Part shown: in pieces, positions 6,993-16,509 of the stretch
Layout: every line of letters starts with the position of its first letter
Position numbering within the stretch: position 1 is the stretch's first letter
Source: Streptomyces phaeolivaceus
GTDB lineage: Bacteria; Actinomycetota; Actinomycetes; Streptomycetales; Streptomycetaceae
Direction of reading: 5' to 3'
DNA length: 64,000 nucleotides
NCBI RefSeq assembly: GCF_009184865.1
Contig: NZ_CP045096.1
Coordinates: 3,410,001-3,474,000 of the forward strand
The notes under the pieces: generated by a model
The model's input: the letters and a program-made list of their open reading frames with translations, nothing else
The model's database searches: none
Told to the model about the DNA's origin: nothing
Program-made: the position numbers and the translations under genes

Positions 6993-8102
6993 ATGCGAAT
7001 TCACCCGGGTCCTCTGCTGCGTCGCGCCATGGTGGGCTGCTGCGCCCTCGCCGCACTCTGGGGGCCCGGCGCCCCCGCGACGGCCGCGCCCCCCGCGCCC
7101 TCGCCCGAGGCCGAGCGGCTGGCCTTCGCCCAGCGTCATCGGGCCCTGCAGCACGGCGGCATCGTCCGCGCGGCCAACTCCTCCATCACCTGCCGTACGA
7201 CGGCGACCTCCTGCGCCGACGCGCGCGCGGGGCGCACCCTCCTGGACCCGGCGCGCACCGGCGTCAACGACGACTTCGACATGTTCTACATCGACGTCGA
7301 CCAGGACCCGAACACCTACAACTCCAGCCGGGGCGAGGTCCGGCTGCCGCCGGGCTCGCGGGTGTCGTACGCGCGGCTGTACTGGGGCGGGAACCTGCGG
7401 GTGGGCGAGCAGAAGCCGCCGAAGGACAACGGGCGGGTGCTGATCGCGGAGCCCGGCGGCGAGTACAAGGAGGTGCTCGCGGACTCGGTGGTGGGACACC
7501 GGGTGGCGCGCGGCGCGGACGCGTTCCAGGCCTCGGCGGACGTCACGGAGCTGGTGCGGTCGAGCGGTTCCGGGCTCTACACGGTGGCCCAGGTCAATGT
7601 GGCCATGGGCCGTTCGGCGGCCGGGGCGTGGGGCGGCTGGACGCTGATGGTGGCGTACGAGAACCCGGCGGAGCCGCTGCGGCATCTGGCGATGTGGGAC
7701 GGCTTCGACGCGCTCGCGGCGGGCGGGGAGCAGACGATCCGGCTGCGGGGCACGGCCTTCCCCGCGGGTGCCCGGGGCACCGTGGGCCTGGTCGCCTACA
7801 ACGGGGACCGAGGGCGCACCGGTGATTCGCTCACCGTTTCGACGGGTGAAGGTGAGGCCAGTGCCCTGGAGGACGCGGCCAACCCCCATGACGACCTCCT
7901 GAACTCGACGATCAGCCAGCCAGGAGCGGTCGTCGCGGGGCGTACGCCGGCGTACGCGAACACCCTCGGCTACGACTCGGACGTGCTCGAACTGGACGAT
8001 GAAATCCGCCATGGGGGTGACCAGTTGGCCTTCCGGCTCGTTTCGCAGCGGGACGCGGCTTGGGTCGGGGCGCTCTTCGTCGCCGTCGACGCCAAGCCGT
8101 GA
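6993..8102 (+). CDS. secreted DUF3344-type protein
   Basis: This 369-residue exported protein has a signal peptide (residues 1-31). Two cysteines, in CRTTATSCAD, follow near the mature N-terminus. The body has beta-sandwich character, with motifs such as VSYARLYWGGNLR, YTVAQVNVAMG, GAWGGWTLMVAYENP, and the C-terminal FRLVSQRDAAWVGALFVAVD. From memory this matches DUF3344, a family of large extracellular proteins in actinobacteria. It is the first gene of the polysaccharide locus and ends 39 bp before the glycosyltransferase. A carbohydrate-binding or surface scaffold role is possible but not shown. Confidence 0.75.
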   Translation: MRIHPGPLLRRAMVGCCALAALWGPGAPATAAPPAPSPEAERLAFAQRHRALQHGGIVRAANSSITCRTTATSCADARAGRTLLDPARTGVNDDFDMFYIDVDQDPNTYNSSRGEVRLPPGSRVSYARLYWGGNLRVGEQKPPKDNGRVLIAEPGGEYKEVLADSVVGHRVARGADAFQASADVTELVRSSGSGLYTVAQVNVAMGRSAAGAWGGWTLMVAYENPAEPLRHLAMWDGFDALAAGGEQTIRLRGTAFPAGARGTVGLVAYNGDRGRTGDSLTVSTGEGEASALEDAANPHDDLLNSTISQPGAVVAGRTPAYANTLGYDSDVLELDDEIRHGGDQLAFRLVSQRDAAWVGALFVAVDAKP

Positions 8103-8141
8103 CGCGCGCCGCCCGGCGCCGCCCTTGAGCGAGGAACCCGC

Positions 8142-9314
8142 ATGCACTTGTCACCATCCGACCCTCCGTCGCGGGTCCTGCATCTCACGCAGCCGGTCGA
8201 CGGCGGCGTGGCCCGTGTCGTGACGGACCTGGTGCGGGCCCAGCTCGCCGAAGGTCTGCACGTCGCGGTGGCCTGCCCCGACGGTCCGCTCGCCCCGGAG
8301 CTGCGCGCGCTCGGCGCGGACGTACGCCCCTGGGCGGCCACCCGGTCGCCGGGGCCCGCGCTGCTGTCCGAGGTGCGCCGGCTGCGGCGGATCCTCGACG
8401 AGGTGCGGCCCGATCTGGTGCACGCGCACAGCGCGAAGGCCGGACTGGCGGGCCGGCTCGCCGTACGCGGGCGGGTGCCGACCGTGTTCCAGCCGCACGC
8501 CTGGTCGTTCGAGGCGGTGGACGGCGCCATGGCGGCGCTGGCGCTCGGCTGGGAGCGCGCGGGGACGCGGTGGGCCGCGCGGGTGGTGTGCGTCAGCGAG
8601 GCCGAGCGGATCACCGGGGAGCGGGCCGGGGTACGGGCGCGCTGGACGGTGATCCCGAACGGCGTCGACGCCGGGCGTTTCCACCCCGCCGCCGTCGACG
8701 CCGTCCGTGCCGGGATTCCGCTGCTCGCCGGGGTCGATCCGGCCGCTCCACTGGTGGTGTGCGTGGGGCGGCTGTGCCGGCAGAAGGGGCAGGACGTGCT
8801 CCTCACGGCGTGGGACGCGGTGCTGCGGCGGGTGCCCGGGGCGCGGCTGGTGCTGGTCGGGGACGGGCCGGAGGGCGAGCGGCTGCGGGCCCTGGCGCCC
8901 GAGGGCGTGCTGTTCGCCGGGGGTGTCGCGGACGCGGTGCCCTGGTACCAGGCCGCCGATCTGGTGGTCCTGCCGTCGCGGTGGGAGGGCATGGCGCTGG
9001 CGCCGCTGGAGGCCATGGCGTGCGGGCGGCCGGTCGTGCTCACCGAGGTGGACGGGGCCCGCGAGAGTCTGCCGCCGGGACAGGATCCCGTGCCCGTCGA
9101 GGACCCCGCCGCGCTCGCCGCGACCGTGACCCGGCTGCTGCTCGATCCGCTGCTGCGCGAGTCGCTCGGCCACCAGGGCCGCCATCACGTACTGACCACG
9201 CACGACGTACGGCACTCGCACCGGGCCGTCGCGGGCGTGTACCGCGAACTGCTCGGCGGCGCGGGCGGCCGGCGCGGGAAAGCCACCGAGTACAGGGAGT
9301 CCATCCACACGTGA
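8142..9314 (+). CDS. GT4-family glycosyltransferase
   Basis: This 390-residue retaining glycosyltransferase of the GT-B fold adds a sugar to a lipid-linked intermediate in the cytoplasm. The N-domain contains VLHLTQPVDGGVARVV and PDLVHAHSAKAGLAGR. The C-domain contains VIPNGVD, CVGRLCRQKGQDVLL, and the EX7E motif in SRWEGMALAPLEAM. The GTGA overlap with the next gene (sugar phosphotransferase) shows translational coupling. Donor and acceptor cannot be told from sequence. It is the first biosynthetic enzyme of the exopolysaccharide operon. Confidence 0.9.
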   Translation: MHLSPSDPPSRVLHLTQPVDGGVARVVTDLVRAQLAEGLHVAVACPDGPLAPELRALGADVRPWAATRSPGPALLSEVRRLRRILDEVRPDLVHAHSAKAGLAGRLAVRGRVPTVFQPHAWSFEAVDGAMAALALGWERAGTRWAARVVCVSEAERITGERAGVRARWTVIPNGVDAGRFHPAAVDAVRAGIPLLAGVDPAAPLVVCVGRLCRQKGQDVLLTAWDAVLRRVPGARLVLVGDGPEGERLRALAPEGVLFAGGVADAVPWYQAADLVVLPSRWEGMALAPLEAMACGRPVVLTEVDGARESLPPGQDPVPVEDPAALAATVTRLLLDPLLRESLGHQGRHHVLTTHDVRHSHRAVAGVYRELLGGAGGRRGKATEYRESIHT

Positions 9315-10765
9315 CTGCGGAACGTACGGAAAGTACCGTCCCCTCCCCCGGTGGACAGCAACGCGAGTTCGGCGGTTCGTCGGTCTCGGTGGTCCCGGCG
9401 CGCGAGAGCGTCGGCGGCCTGACCCTCCCGGCCGGCCGGCGACCCGTCGCGCGGCCTCCCTCAGGGCTGCCGCTGCTCGCCGTGGACGCTGGCGCGGCCC
9501 TGCTCGCGGTGCTGGCGCTCACCGGCGACACGACTCCCGGGCGACCGCTGCTGGCCGCCCTGCTGGCCCTGACCGTGGCGTGGCTGAACACCCGCGCGCG
9601 TCTCTACCGGCCGCCCGCCGTGCCCACCGTGCTCGACGAACTGCCCGCCGTGTGCGGGCGGATCGTGCTCGGCTGGTGCGTGCTCGCGGCCGGGGTGGCC
9701 GCGCACTCCCCCGACCACGCGCTCACCGCCCATGAGCTGGCTCTCGGCTGCGCGCTGCAGTCGGCGGCGGCCTGTGCCGGGCGGGGCTCGGTGCACTGGA
9801 ACCGGCGCCGGGCGCTCGTCCGGCGGCCCGGCGCGGCCCTGGTGGTGGGCCCGGCGGCGACCGCGCAGCGCGTGGCCGCCGCGTTCCTGCGCCACCCGGG
9901 GTGCGGCATCCGGCCCGTCGGGGTGGTCGCCGACCAGGCGGCCGGGACCGAGGGCCTGCCCGTGCTGACCACCCCGGAGGAGGTGCGGCGGGCGGCCGTC
10001 CAGAACGGCGTCCAGGCCGTGCTCGTCGTCGGCTCCCGCACCGAACGAGCCCCGCTGCTGCGGACGTTGGAGGACGGCGGCTGCGCCCTGTGGGAGGTGG
10101 ACCCCGAGTCCCCCTCGTACGACCGGGACGGTTCGACCGAGCTGCTCGCCGGGTTCGCCTGCCGTCGGCTGGAGCTGACGAAGAGTCATGAGGCCATCGG
10201 CAAGCGGCTGTTGGACGTGGCGGTGTCCGGTGCGCTGCTGCTCCTGGTGAGTCCGCTGCTGCTGGTGTGCGCGGTCGTCCTGCGGCTGAGCGACGGACCG
10301 GGGGTGGTGTTCCGGCAGGAGCGGATCGGGCGGGACGGGCTGCCGTTCACGCTGCTGAAGTTCCGCACCCACCGCCCGGCCGACGCGCACGAGGCGGCGA
10401 CCCGGTGGAGCGTGGCGAACGAGCAGGAGATGGGCTGGTTCTGCCGCTTCCTGCGGCGCAGTTCGCTGGACGAGCTGCTCCAGCTGTGGAACGTGCTGCG
10501 CGGCGACATGAGCCTGGTCGGCCCGCGCCCCGAACGGCCCTACTTCGTGGCCAAGTTCGGGCAGACCTACCCGGGCTACGCGGCCCGGCACCGGATGCGG
10601 ACCGGCATCACCGGGCTGGCCCAGGTCACCGGGTTGCGCGGCGACACGTCCATCGAGGACCGGGCCCGCTTCGACAACGCGTACATCGACAACTGGTCGC
10701 TGTGGCAGGACTTCTGCATCCTGGTGCGCACGGCCGCCGCGCTCGTCCGTCCGACGGGGAGCTGA
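9311..10765 (+). CDS. polyprenyl sugar-1-phosphate transferase (initiating enzyme)
   Basis: This 484-residue enzyme of the WbaP/CpsE type moves a sugar-1-phosphate to undecaprenyl phosphate and so starts each repeat unit. An N-terminal half with several hydrophobic helices and a Rossmann-like domain (ALVVGPAATAQRVAAAF) precedes the sugar transferase domain from about residue 297. That domain starts KRLLDVAVSGALLLL and has RIGRDGLPFTLLKFRT, DELLQLWNVLRGDMSLVGPRPE and TGITGLAQVTGLRGDT. The GTG start overlaps the upstream stop. This gene identifies the cluster as a Wzy-type exopolysaccharide pathway. Confidence 0.93.
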   Translation: MTAERTESTVPSPGGQQREFGGSSVSVVPARESVGGLTLPAGRRPVARPPSGLPLLAVDAGAALLAVLALTGDTTPGRPLLAALLALTVAWLNTRARLYRPPAVPTVLDELPAVCGRIVLGWCVLAAGVAAHSPDHALTAHELALGCALQSAAACAGRGSVHWNRRRALVRRPGAALVVGPAATAQRVAAAFLRHPGCGIRPVGVVADQAAGTEGLPVLTTPEEVRRAAVQNGVQAVLVVGSRTERAPLLRTLEDGGCALWEVDPESPSYDRDGSTELLAGFACRRLELTKSHEAIGKRLLDVAVSGALLLLVSPLLLVCAVVLRLSDGPGVVFRQERIGRDGLPFTLLKFRTHRPADAHEAATRWSVANEQEMGWFCRFLRRSSLDELLQLWNVLRGDMSLVGPRPERPYFVAKFGQTYPGYAARHRMRTGITGLAQVTGLRGDTSIEDRARFDNAYIDNWSLWQDFCILVRTAAALVRPTGS

Positions 10766-10767
10766 CC

Positions 10768-12153
10768 GTGACGTCTCCGCGCGCTGCGGCGCCGCTCCGG
10801 TCCGTCCTGCCCGTCCTGCCCGTCCTGCCCGTCCTGCCCGTGGTCGCCGTGGTCGCCGCGCTCGCGCTGCCGATCGCACAGGGCGCCGAGGGCGGCGCGA
10901 CCCCGGCCGACGCCGTCTCCGGGCTGCTGGTGCTGTGGTGCGCCGTACGGCTGCTGCGGGACCGGCGGCGCCCCCTGACCCGTACGGCCGCTGTGGTCCT
11001 CGGACTGCCGGTGTGCGGGCTGGCGCTGGCGGCGGCCGGGGCGGGTGACCCCGGGGAGGGGATCGCCGGGCTCGGCCGGTACCTCCAGATCTTCGTGCTG
11101 GTGCCGATGGCGGTGCTGCTCTGTGTCCGGAGCCGGTCGGACTTCCGGGTGGTGGCCTGGTCGTTCGTGGCGCTCGCGCTGTGGCAGGGCGCGGTCGGGG
11201 TGCATCAGTACGCCACCGGGACCGGGGCCAGTTACGCCGGTGAGGACATCCGGGCCGTGGGGACCTTCGGGGCCGGGGACGTCATGGGGATGGCGACCGT
11301 GGTGTCGTTCGGGCTGGTGTGCGCGGTCGGGCTGGCGCTGGCGCCCGCGACAGCGAAGCAGCGGGCCTGGGCGATCGCCTGCTCGCTGCTGCTGACACTG
11401 CCGCTCGCGGTGTCCTTCAGCCGGGGCGCGTGGATCGCCACGGCCGCGGCGTGCGGGATCCAGGTGGTGCTCGCCGGGCTGCGGCGGGCGGTGGTGGTCC
11501 TCGCGGCCGTCGCCGCCGTGGGCGTGGTCCTGGTCGGCGGGCTCGGCATCGGGTCCTCGATGATCCAGGACCGGATCAGCAGCATCACCCAGGTCGCGGA
11601 CGCGCCGGACCAGTCGGTCACCGACCGGTACACGATGTGGGCCGCCGCCGCCGGCATGTGGCGTGAACAGCCGCTGGCCGGCGTCGGGTTGAAGGGCTTC
11701 CCCGAGCACCGCGACGGCCATGCCTCGCTGGCGCTCTCCTCCGGCAGCGACATCGCCGGTGCCGGTACGGCCTACCAGAAGCAGCCGCTGCTCTCGCCGC
11801 ACAACATGTATCTGCTGGTTCTCGGCGAGCAGGGGCTGATCGGCCTGCTGACGCTCGGCGGGAGCTGGCTGGCGCTGGCGGTGTGCGGGGTGCGGGGGCT
11901 GGCTCGGGTCCGCCGCGAAGGCCGGACCAGGACCGGGAGCGGTGGCCTCGACTGCGGGCTCGTGGCCTGCGGGCTGATCTCGTGGGTGCTGGTGGACTTC
12001 GCGTACGCGGACATCGGCGGTCCGACGACCGTGCTGACGGCCGTGTGCTTCGGGCTGGTGGCGTGGTGGGCGCTGGCGGACCGGACCGCCACGGGTGCCG
12101 CTCCGGTCGGGGCCGCCGCGGCCCGCGTACCGGAGGGGGCCGGGGCGCGATGA
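10768..12153 (+). CDS. O-antigen polymerase/ligase-like membrane protein (Wzy type)
   Basis: This 461-residue polytopic membrane protein has ten or more helices and a large extracytoplasmic loop at about residues 265-345. The loop carries family-typical YTMWAAAAGMWREQPLAGVGLKGF followed by SPHNMYLLVLGEQGLIGLL, the O-antigen ligase (Wzy_C) signature. It would polymerise or transfer the lipid-linked repeat outside the membrane. The GTG at 10768 lies 2 bp after the previous stop, and its own stop overlaps the flippase start in ATGA. The N-terminus contains VLP repeated four times, encoded by a 9-bp tandem repeat. Confidence 0.88.
   Translation: MTSPRAAAPLRSVLPVLPVLPVLPVVAVVAALALPIAQGAEGGATPADAVSGLLVLWCAVRLLRDRRRPLTRTAAVVLGLPVCGLALAAAGAGDPGEGIAGLGRYLQIFVLVPMAVLLCVRSRSDFRVVAWSFVALALWQGAVGVHQYATGTGASYAGEDIRAVGTFGAGDVMGMATVVSFGLVCAVGLALAPATAKQRAWAIACSLLLTLPLAVSFSRGAWIATAAACGIQVVLAGLRRAVVVLAAVAAVGVVLVGGLGIGSSMIQDRISSITQVADAPDQSVTDRYTMWAAAAGMWREQPLAGVGLKGFPEHRDGHASLALSSGSDIAGAGTAYQKQPLLSPHNMYLLVLGEQGLIGLLTLGGSWLALAVCGVRGLARVRREGRTRTGSGGLDCGLVACGLISWVLVDFAYADIGGPTTVLTAVCFGLVAWWALADRTATGAAPVGAAAARVPEGAGAR
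10803..10838 (+). repeat. 9-bp tandem repeat, four copies, inside the polymerase gene
   Basis: The unit GTCCTGCCC is repeated four times and encodes Val-Leu-Pro. It is followed by GTGGTCGCC twice. Because the unit is a multiple of three, copy-number change would lengthen or shorten the first membrane segment without breaking the frame. Confidence 0.8.
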
Positions 12154-13931
12154 CCATGACGCCCTCCGAGACACCTCCCCAGCCGCCTCCTCAGCCGCCC
12201 CCCGTGTCCCCCGCGGGCGCCCCCTCGGCCGGCCCCGGGGCGGACCCGGTGGTGCCCGGCGCGCGGGCGGCCGATCTCTCGGAGGTCGCGCCGCCCACGG
12301 GCCGGTTCCTCGCGAAGGCGACGCTCGTCACGGCGGTGCTCACGGCGGCGGGCGCGCTGCTGGGGCTCGGCCGCGACCAGTCGCTGTCGTATCTGTTCGG
12401 GGCCGGCAGCGAGACGGACGCCTTCCTGGTGGCCTGGACGGTGCCGGAGTTCGCGGCGACGCTGCTGATCGAGGACGGCATGGCGTTCGTGCTGGTGCCC
12501 GCGTTCAGTGTGGCCGTGGCCCGCCGGGCCCGGGGCGGCGCGGGCGACCCGGTCCGCTCCCTGGTCGCCTCCACGCTGCCCCGGCTGACGCTGGCCTTCG
12601 TGGCGGCGGCCATGCTGCTGATCGTCGGCGCGCCCTATCTCGTCGAGGCGCTCGCCCCCGGTCTGCCGAACCCCCGGCTGGCGGTCGACTGCACCCGGCT
12701 GACCGGCACCTGTGTCCTCACCTTCGGCCTGGCCGGCTACTGCAGCGCGGCCCTGCGCGCCCACCGCCGGTTCACCGCCCCCGCGGCGATCTACGTGGCG
12801 TACAACGTCGGGATCATCACGGCGATGTTCCTGCTCGGCGGGCGCTGGGGCGTGCGGGCGGCGGCCGTGGGTGTCGCGGTGGGCGGCGTCCTGATGATCC
12901 TCACCCAACTCCCGGCCCTGCTCCGTCAGTTGCGCCGCAAGGAGCGGGCACCCCGGGAATCGGGAGCCGAGGCCGAGGAGCGGAAATCGGAGGCCGAGCA
13001 GCGGGAGCCTGGGGCCGACGATCGAGAGTCGGGCGCCACGGCGGAGGCCGACGGCGACGGTGCCCGTCCCGTCGAACTCACCCTCATCACCACCGTCCTG
13101 CTCTTCGCGCTCTGCCGTCAGTCCCAGGTCCTCATCGAGCGCTTCCTCGGCTCGACGCTGCCCGCCGGCGCCATCTCGCATCTCAACTACGCGCAGAAGG
13201 TGGCCCAGATCCCGATGACGTTCTCGCTGATGCTGTGCACCGTCACCCTCCCGGTGGTGGCGCAGGCGATGGCGGAGGGCGACACCGAGCGGGCCCGCAG
13301 CCGGGTGGAGAAGGACCTCGCGCTGGTGTCGTGCATCGTGCTGCTCGGCGCGGCGGCGATCTTCGCGTGCGGGCCCCAGATGATCGAACTGCTCTTCCAG
13401 CGCGGCGCGTTCACCGCGCTGGACACCGCCGCCACCGCGTCCGTGATGCGGGTGTACGCGCTCGGGCTGCTCGGTCACGCCCTGGTCAGCGCGCTCGTCC
13501 GCTCGTACTTCTCGGCCGGGCGGCCCACCTGGTACCCGCTGGCCGCGATGGCCGCCGGGATCGTCGCAACCTCCTGGATCGGCGCGGCCACCGTCGGCTC
13601 CTGGGGCGTCCTCGGCATCGCCGCCGCCAACGCCATCGGCATCACCCTGACCGCCCTGCTCCTGCTGTACGGCATGGGCGGCCGGGCGGTGCCGATCCGG
13701 GTCCGGCAGGTGGTGACCGAGATGAGCAGGCCGGTCCGGGCCGCCGTGGCCGCCGGCGCGCTCGGGATGTACTGCGCCGACCGGATCGCATCGCCCGTCC
13801 TCGGCCTCGCCGTCGGCGGCGCGGTCGTCGCCTTCGTCTTCGTCCTGCTGGCCTCGGCCATGGGCGCCTCCGGCGTCACCCCCGCACTCCGTTCCGTCAC
13901 ACGAAGGCTGCCGCATGTCCGTATCCGCTGA
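12150..13931 (+). CDS. MurJ/MviN-type lipid-linked oligosaccharide flippase
   Basis: This 593-residue MOP-superfamily protein has about 14 helices and would flip lipid-linked sugar units across the membrane. The first part has the family-typical GLGRDQSLSYLFGAGSETDA, and there is an early hydrophilic Pro-rich N-terminus (residues 1-40). A charged cytoplasmic insert (ESGAEAEERKSEAEQREPGA) sits near residue 275. The C-half has PMTFSLMLCTVTLPVVAQ and LLFQRGAFT. The ATGA overlap couples it to the polymerase. Because it is embedded in the cluster, it is more likely the dedicated exopolysaccharide flippase (Wzx role) than the housekeeping lipid II flippase. Confidence 0.88.
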   Translation: MTMTPSETPPQPPPQPPPVSPAGAPSAGPGADPVVPGARAADLSEVAPPTGRFLAKATLVTAVLTAAGALLGLGRDQSLSYLFGAGSETDAFLVAWTVPEFAATLLIEDGMAFVLVPAFSVAVARRARGGAGDPVRSLVASTLPRLTLAFVAAAMLLIVGAPYLVEALAPGLPNPRLAVDCTRLTGTCVLTFGLAGYCSAALRAHRRFTAPAAIYVAYNVGIITAMFLLGGRWGVRAAAVGVAVGGVLMILTQLPALLRQLRRKERAPRESGAEAEERKSEAEQREPGADDRESGATAEADGDGARPVELTLITTVLLFALCRQSQVLIERFLGSTLPAGAISHLNYAQKVAQIPMTFSLMLCTVTLPVVAQAMAEGDTERARSRVEKDLALVSCIVLLGAAAIFACGPQMIELLFQRGAFTALDTAATASVMRVYALGLLGHALVSALVRSYFSAGRPTWYPLAAMAAGIVATSWIGAATVGSWGVLGIAAANAIGITLTALLLLYGMGGRAVPIRVRQVVTEMSRPVRAAVAAGALGMYCADRIASPVLGLAVGGAVVAFVFVLLASAMGASGVTPALRSVTRRLPHVRIR

Positions 13932-14688
13932 CCGCCCGTCCGTCCCCGCCGGCCACAGACCGACGGGGACCCCCGCGACCCCCCTCTGGGTGGCCATGTA
14001 CCACTCGGTGGGCGACTGCTCCGACGACCCGTACCGCATCACCGTCTCGCCCGACCGCCTCGACGCCCAGCTCGGCTGGCTGCGGCGGCGGGGCCTGCGC
14101 GGGGTCGGCATGACCGAGCTGCTCGCCGCCCGCGCCCGGGGCGAGGGCCAGGATCTGGTGGGGCTGACCTTCGACGACGGGTACGTCGACTTCGTCGACA
14201 CCGCGCTGCCGCGCTTGCGGGCCCATGGCTTCGGGGCCACCGTCTTCGTGCTGCCGGGGCGGCTCGGCGGCGAGAACGCCTGGGACCCGCTGGGCCCGCG
14301 CAAGCCGCTGCTCGACGAGCGGGGCATCCGGACCGCCGCCGGGACGCAGGGCATCGAGATCGGCTCGCACGGGCTGACCCATGTCGACCTCACCGAGGCG
14401 GACGACGACACCCTGCGCGCCGAGACCGCCGACAGCCGCACCCGGCTCGAAAAGCTGATCGACGCGCCCGTCCAGGGCTTCTGCTACCCGTACGGCACCC
14501 TCGACCAGCGGGCCGCCGACGCCGTACGGGACGCGGGCTACTCGTACGCCTGCGCCATCGACCCGGGCCCGCTCAACGGCCCGTACGCGCTGCCCCGGGT
14601 GCACATCGGCGAGGAGGACACGGCCCTGCGGCTGCTGCTGAAGCGGAAGCTGCACCGGCTGCGCCGGCGTCCGGTCGAAGGGGTCTGA
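13915..14688 (+). CDS. polysaccharide deacetylase (CE4, NodB homology)
   Basis: This 257-residue enzyme of carbohydrate esterase family 4 would remove N- or O-acetyl groups from the glycan using a divalent metal. The core shows TFDDGY at 85-90 (Asp87 catalytic, Asp88 metal), the metal histidines His152 and His156 in SHGLTH, and GFCYPYG. No signal peptide is visible, although the first 25 residues are Pro/Thr-rich, so it may act on cytoplasmic lipid-linked units or leave by another route. It overlaps the flippase gene by 17 bp. Partial deacetylation would change the charge of the product. Confidence 0.9.
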   Translation: MSVSADRPSVPAGHRPTGTPATPLWVAMYHSVGDCSDDPYRITVSPDRLDAQLGWLRRRGLRGVGMTELLAARARGEGQDLVGLTFDDGYVDFVDTALPRLRAHGFGATVFVLPGRLGGENAWDPLGPRKPLLDERGIRTAAGTQGIEIGSHGLTHVDLTEADDDTLRAETADSRTRLEKLIDAPVQGFCYPYGTLDQRAADAVRDAGYSYACAIDPGPLNGPYALPRVHIGEEDTALRLLLKRKLHRLRRRPVEGV

Positions 14689-14695
14689 GGCCGAC

Positions 14696-15844
14696 GTGAA
14701 GGCACTGCACATCATCACCGGCCTCGGCGTCGGCGGCGCGGAGCAGCAACTGCGGCTGCTCCTGCGGCATCTGCCGGTCGACTGCGACGTGGTGACGCTG
14801 ACCAACCCGGGCCCGGTCGCCGACGGGCTCACCGCCGACGGCATCCGTGTCACCCACCTCGGCATGGGCGGCAACCGCGATCTCGCCGCGCTCCCCCGGC
14901 TGGTCCGGCTGATCCGCCGGGGCGGCTACGACCTCGTCCACACCCATCTCTACCGGGCCTGCGTCTACGGCCGGGTCGCCGCCCGGCTGGCGGGGGTCCG
15001 GGCGGTCGTCGCCACCGAACACTCGCTCGGCGACTCCCAGATGGAGGGCCGGAGGCTCTCCGCCGGAGTGCGCGCCCTGTATCTCGCCAGTGAGCGCCTG
15101 GGCCGGTCCACGGTCGCCGTCTCGCCGACCGTCGCCGACCGGCTGAGGCGCTGGGGGGTGCCGGGCCCCCGGATCGAGGTCGTCCCCAACGGCATCGACC
15201 TGGCCGGTTTCCGCTTCGACGCCGACCTGCGCGAGCTGACCCGGCGGCGGCTCGGGCTGCCGGAGGACGCGTATGTCGTCGGGGGCGTCGGCCGGCTCGC
15301 GGCGGGCAAGCGGTTCGATGTGCTGGTCCGCGCGCTCGGTCAACTCCCGGACGACTGCTGGGTGTTGATCGTCGGCGGCGGCCCGGAGGAGAGCGTGCTG
15401 CGGCGGGCCGCCCAGCGGGCCGGGGTCGCCGACCGGGTGCTGCTGACCGGGGAGCGCCCGGCCGCGGGCGCCCCCGGCACCGACCTGCCCTCCCTGATGA
15501 ACGCCATGGACGTGCTCGCCTCGCCCAGCGCCGAGGAGGCCTTCGGGCTCGCGGTGGTGGAGGCGATGGCGTCCGGGCTGCCCGTGCTCTATGTCTCCTG
15601 CCCGGCGATCGAGGACCTGCCGCCGGACGCGACCGCCGGCGCCCGCCGCGTCCAGGGGGGCGCGGAGTCGTTCGTACGCGCCCTGCTGGACATCCGCGCG
15701 CAGGGCCCGCGCTCCCGCGACATCCCCGCCGCCGCCCAGCACTACTGCATCACCCGCAGCGCCGCCCAGCTCATGGACGTGTACGCCGCCGCCGTCTCCA
15801 GCACGCCCTCGCCAACCCCGTCCCTGGGAGTGAGTTCCGCATGA
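14696..15844 (+). CDS. GT4-family glycosyltransferase (second)
   Basis: This 382-residue GT-B glycosyltransferase begins with KALHIITGLGVGGAEQQL, the classic N-terminus of GT4 enzymes. It continues with DLVHTHLYRACVYGR, VVPNGIDLAGFR, GVGRLAAGKRFDVL, and an EX7E motif in SAEEAFGLAVVEAM. It starts at GTG 7 bp after the deacetylase gene and overlaps the next gene in ATGA. Together with the 8142 enzyme it would extend the repeat unit, so the visible set supports at least a trisaccharide repeat. Confidence 0.9.
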   Translation: MKALHIITGLGVGGAEQQLRLLLRHLPVDCDVVTLTNPGPVADGLTADGIRVTHLGMGGNRDLAALPRLVRLIRRGGYDLVHTHLYRACVYGRVAARLAGVRAVVATEHSLGDSQMEGRRLSAGVRALYLASERLGRSTVAVSPTVADRLRRWGVPGPRIEVVPNGIDLAGFRFDADLRELTRRRLGLPEDAYVVGGVGRLAAGKRFDVLVRALGQLPDDCWVLIVGGGPEESVLRRAAQRAGVADRVLLTGERPAAGAPGTDLPSLMNAMDVLASPSAEEAFGLAVVEAMASGLPVLYVSCPAIEDLPPDATAGARRVQGGAESFVRALLDIRAQGPRSRDIPAAAQHYCITRSAAQLMDVYAAAVSSTPSPTPSLGVSSA

Positions 15845-16509
15845 CCGACCGTACGTCTGAACGTATGACCGAGGGCCCCAGCCGCGGGCCCATCTCCCCC
15901 ACCCGCTCCAGGTCCCTGCCGCCCTGGTCCCTGCTCGCCGCCGGTGCGCTGCTCGGCGGGCTCGCCGGGGGCGCGTACGGGGTGGTGAAGGCGCCCGTCT
16001 ACACCGCCACCAGCTATGTCGTCGTCGTGCCCGGCGAGGGATCGGACCCGCAGTCGGCGCTCGGCTTCGCACAGGCGTACGGCCGGGTGGCCACCCAGGT
16101 CGCGGTGCTCGGGGACGCGCAGGTGTGGGCGGGGGTACCGATCGCGACGCTGCGCAAGAACGTGCGGACGGCGACCTCGCCGGACGCGCCGATGGTCGCC
16201 GTGTCCGCCACCTCCTCGCGGCCGGACCTCGCCGCCGACATGGCCAACGCCGTCTCCCGGGCGCTGACCCGGCACGCGGGCGACTCCAAGCGGTCGACGC
16301 GCGTCGAACTGGAGCAGTTCGCCCGTGCGACCAGGCCGACCGAGGCGTCCTCGGCGTCGCCGACGGTGACCGGTCTGGTGGGCACCGCGGCCGGCGGACT
16401 GCTCGGCGGACTCGCGCTGCTGGTCCGGCCACGACGCACCCCGGAGACCCCACCGGCGGCCTCCGTCCCCGGTCCCGCTCTCGCCGCCGACACCCACGGA
16501 CAGCTGTGA
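15841..16509 (+). CDS. Wzz/YveK-like chain-length determinant
   Basis: This 222-residue protein has two transmembrane helices (about 28-50 and 172-195) flanking an extracytoplasmic domain. The domain opens with APVYTATSYVVVVPGEG, which resembles the Wzz/YveK family that sets polysaccharide chain length. It lacks a tyrosine kinase domain, and no kinase gene is visible nearby. The C-terminal tail is Pro/Ala-rich. ATGA and GTGA overlaps couple it on both sides. It would work with the flippase and polymerase at the membrane. Confidence 0.8.
   Translation: MTDRTSERMTEGPSRGPISPTRSRSLPPWSLLAAGALLGGLAGGAYGVVKAPVYTATSYVVVVPGEGSDPQSALGFAQAYGRVATQVAVLGDAQVWAGVPIATLRKNVRTATSPDAPMVAVSATSSRPDLAADMANAVSRALTRHAGDSKRSTRVELEQFARATRPTEASSASPTVTGLVGTAAGGLLGGLALLVRPRRTPETPPAASVPGPALAADTHGQL

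Noticed and set aside
6453..8147. Leftward frame that would make chpF a 564-residue protein
   Set aside because: The extension is antisense to the DUF3344 gene, is low in recognisable content, and the chaplin signal peptide with a good ribosome binding site begins at 6692.
11772..14441. Very long minus-strand open frame opposite the polymerase and flippase genes
   Set aside because: Its composition is Arg/Pro/Gly-rich with no domain, and it mirrors the codon bias of real genes on the other strand. It is a shadow of high GC3 coding.
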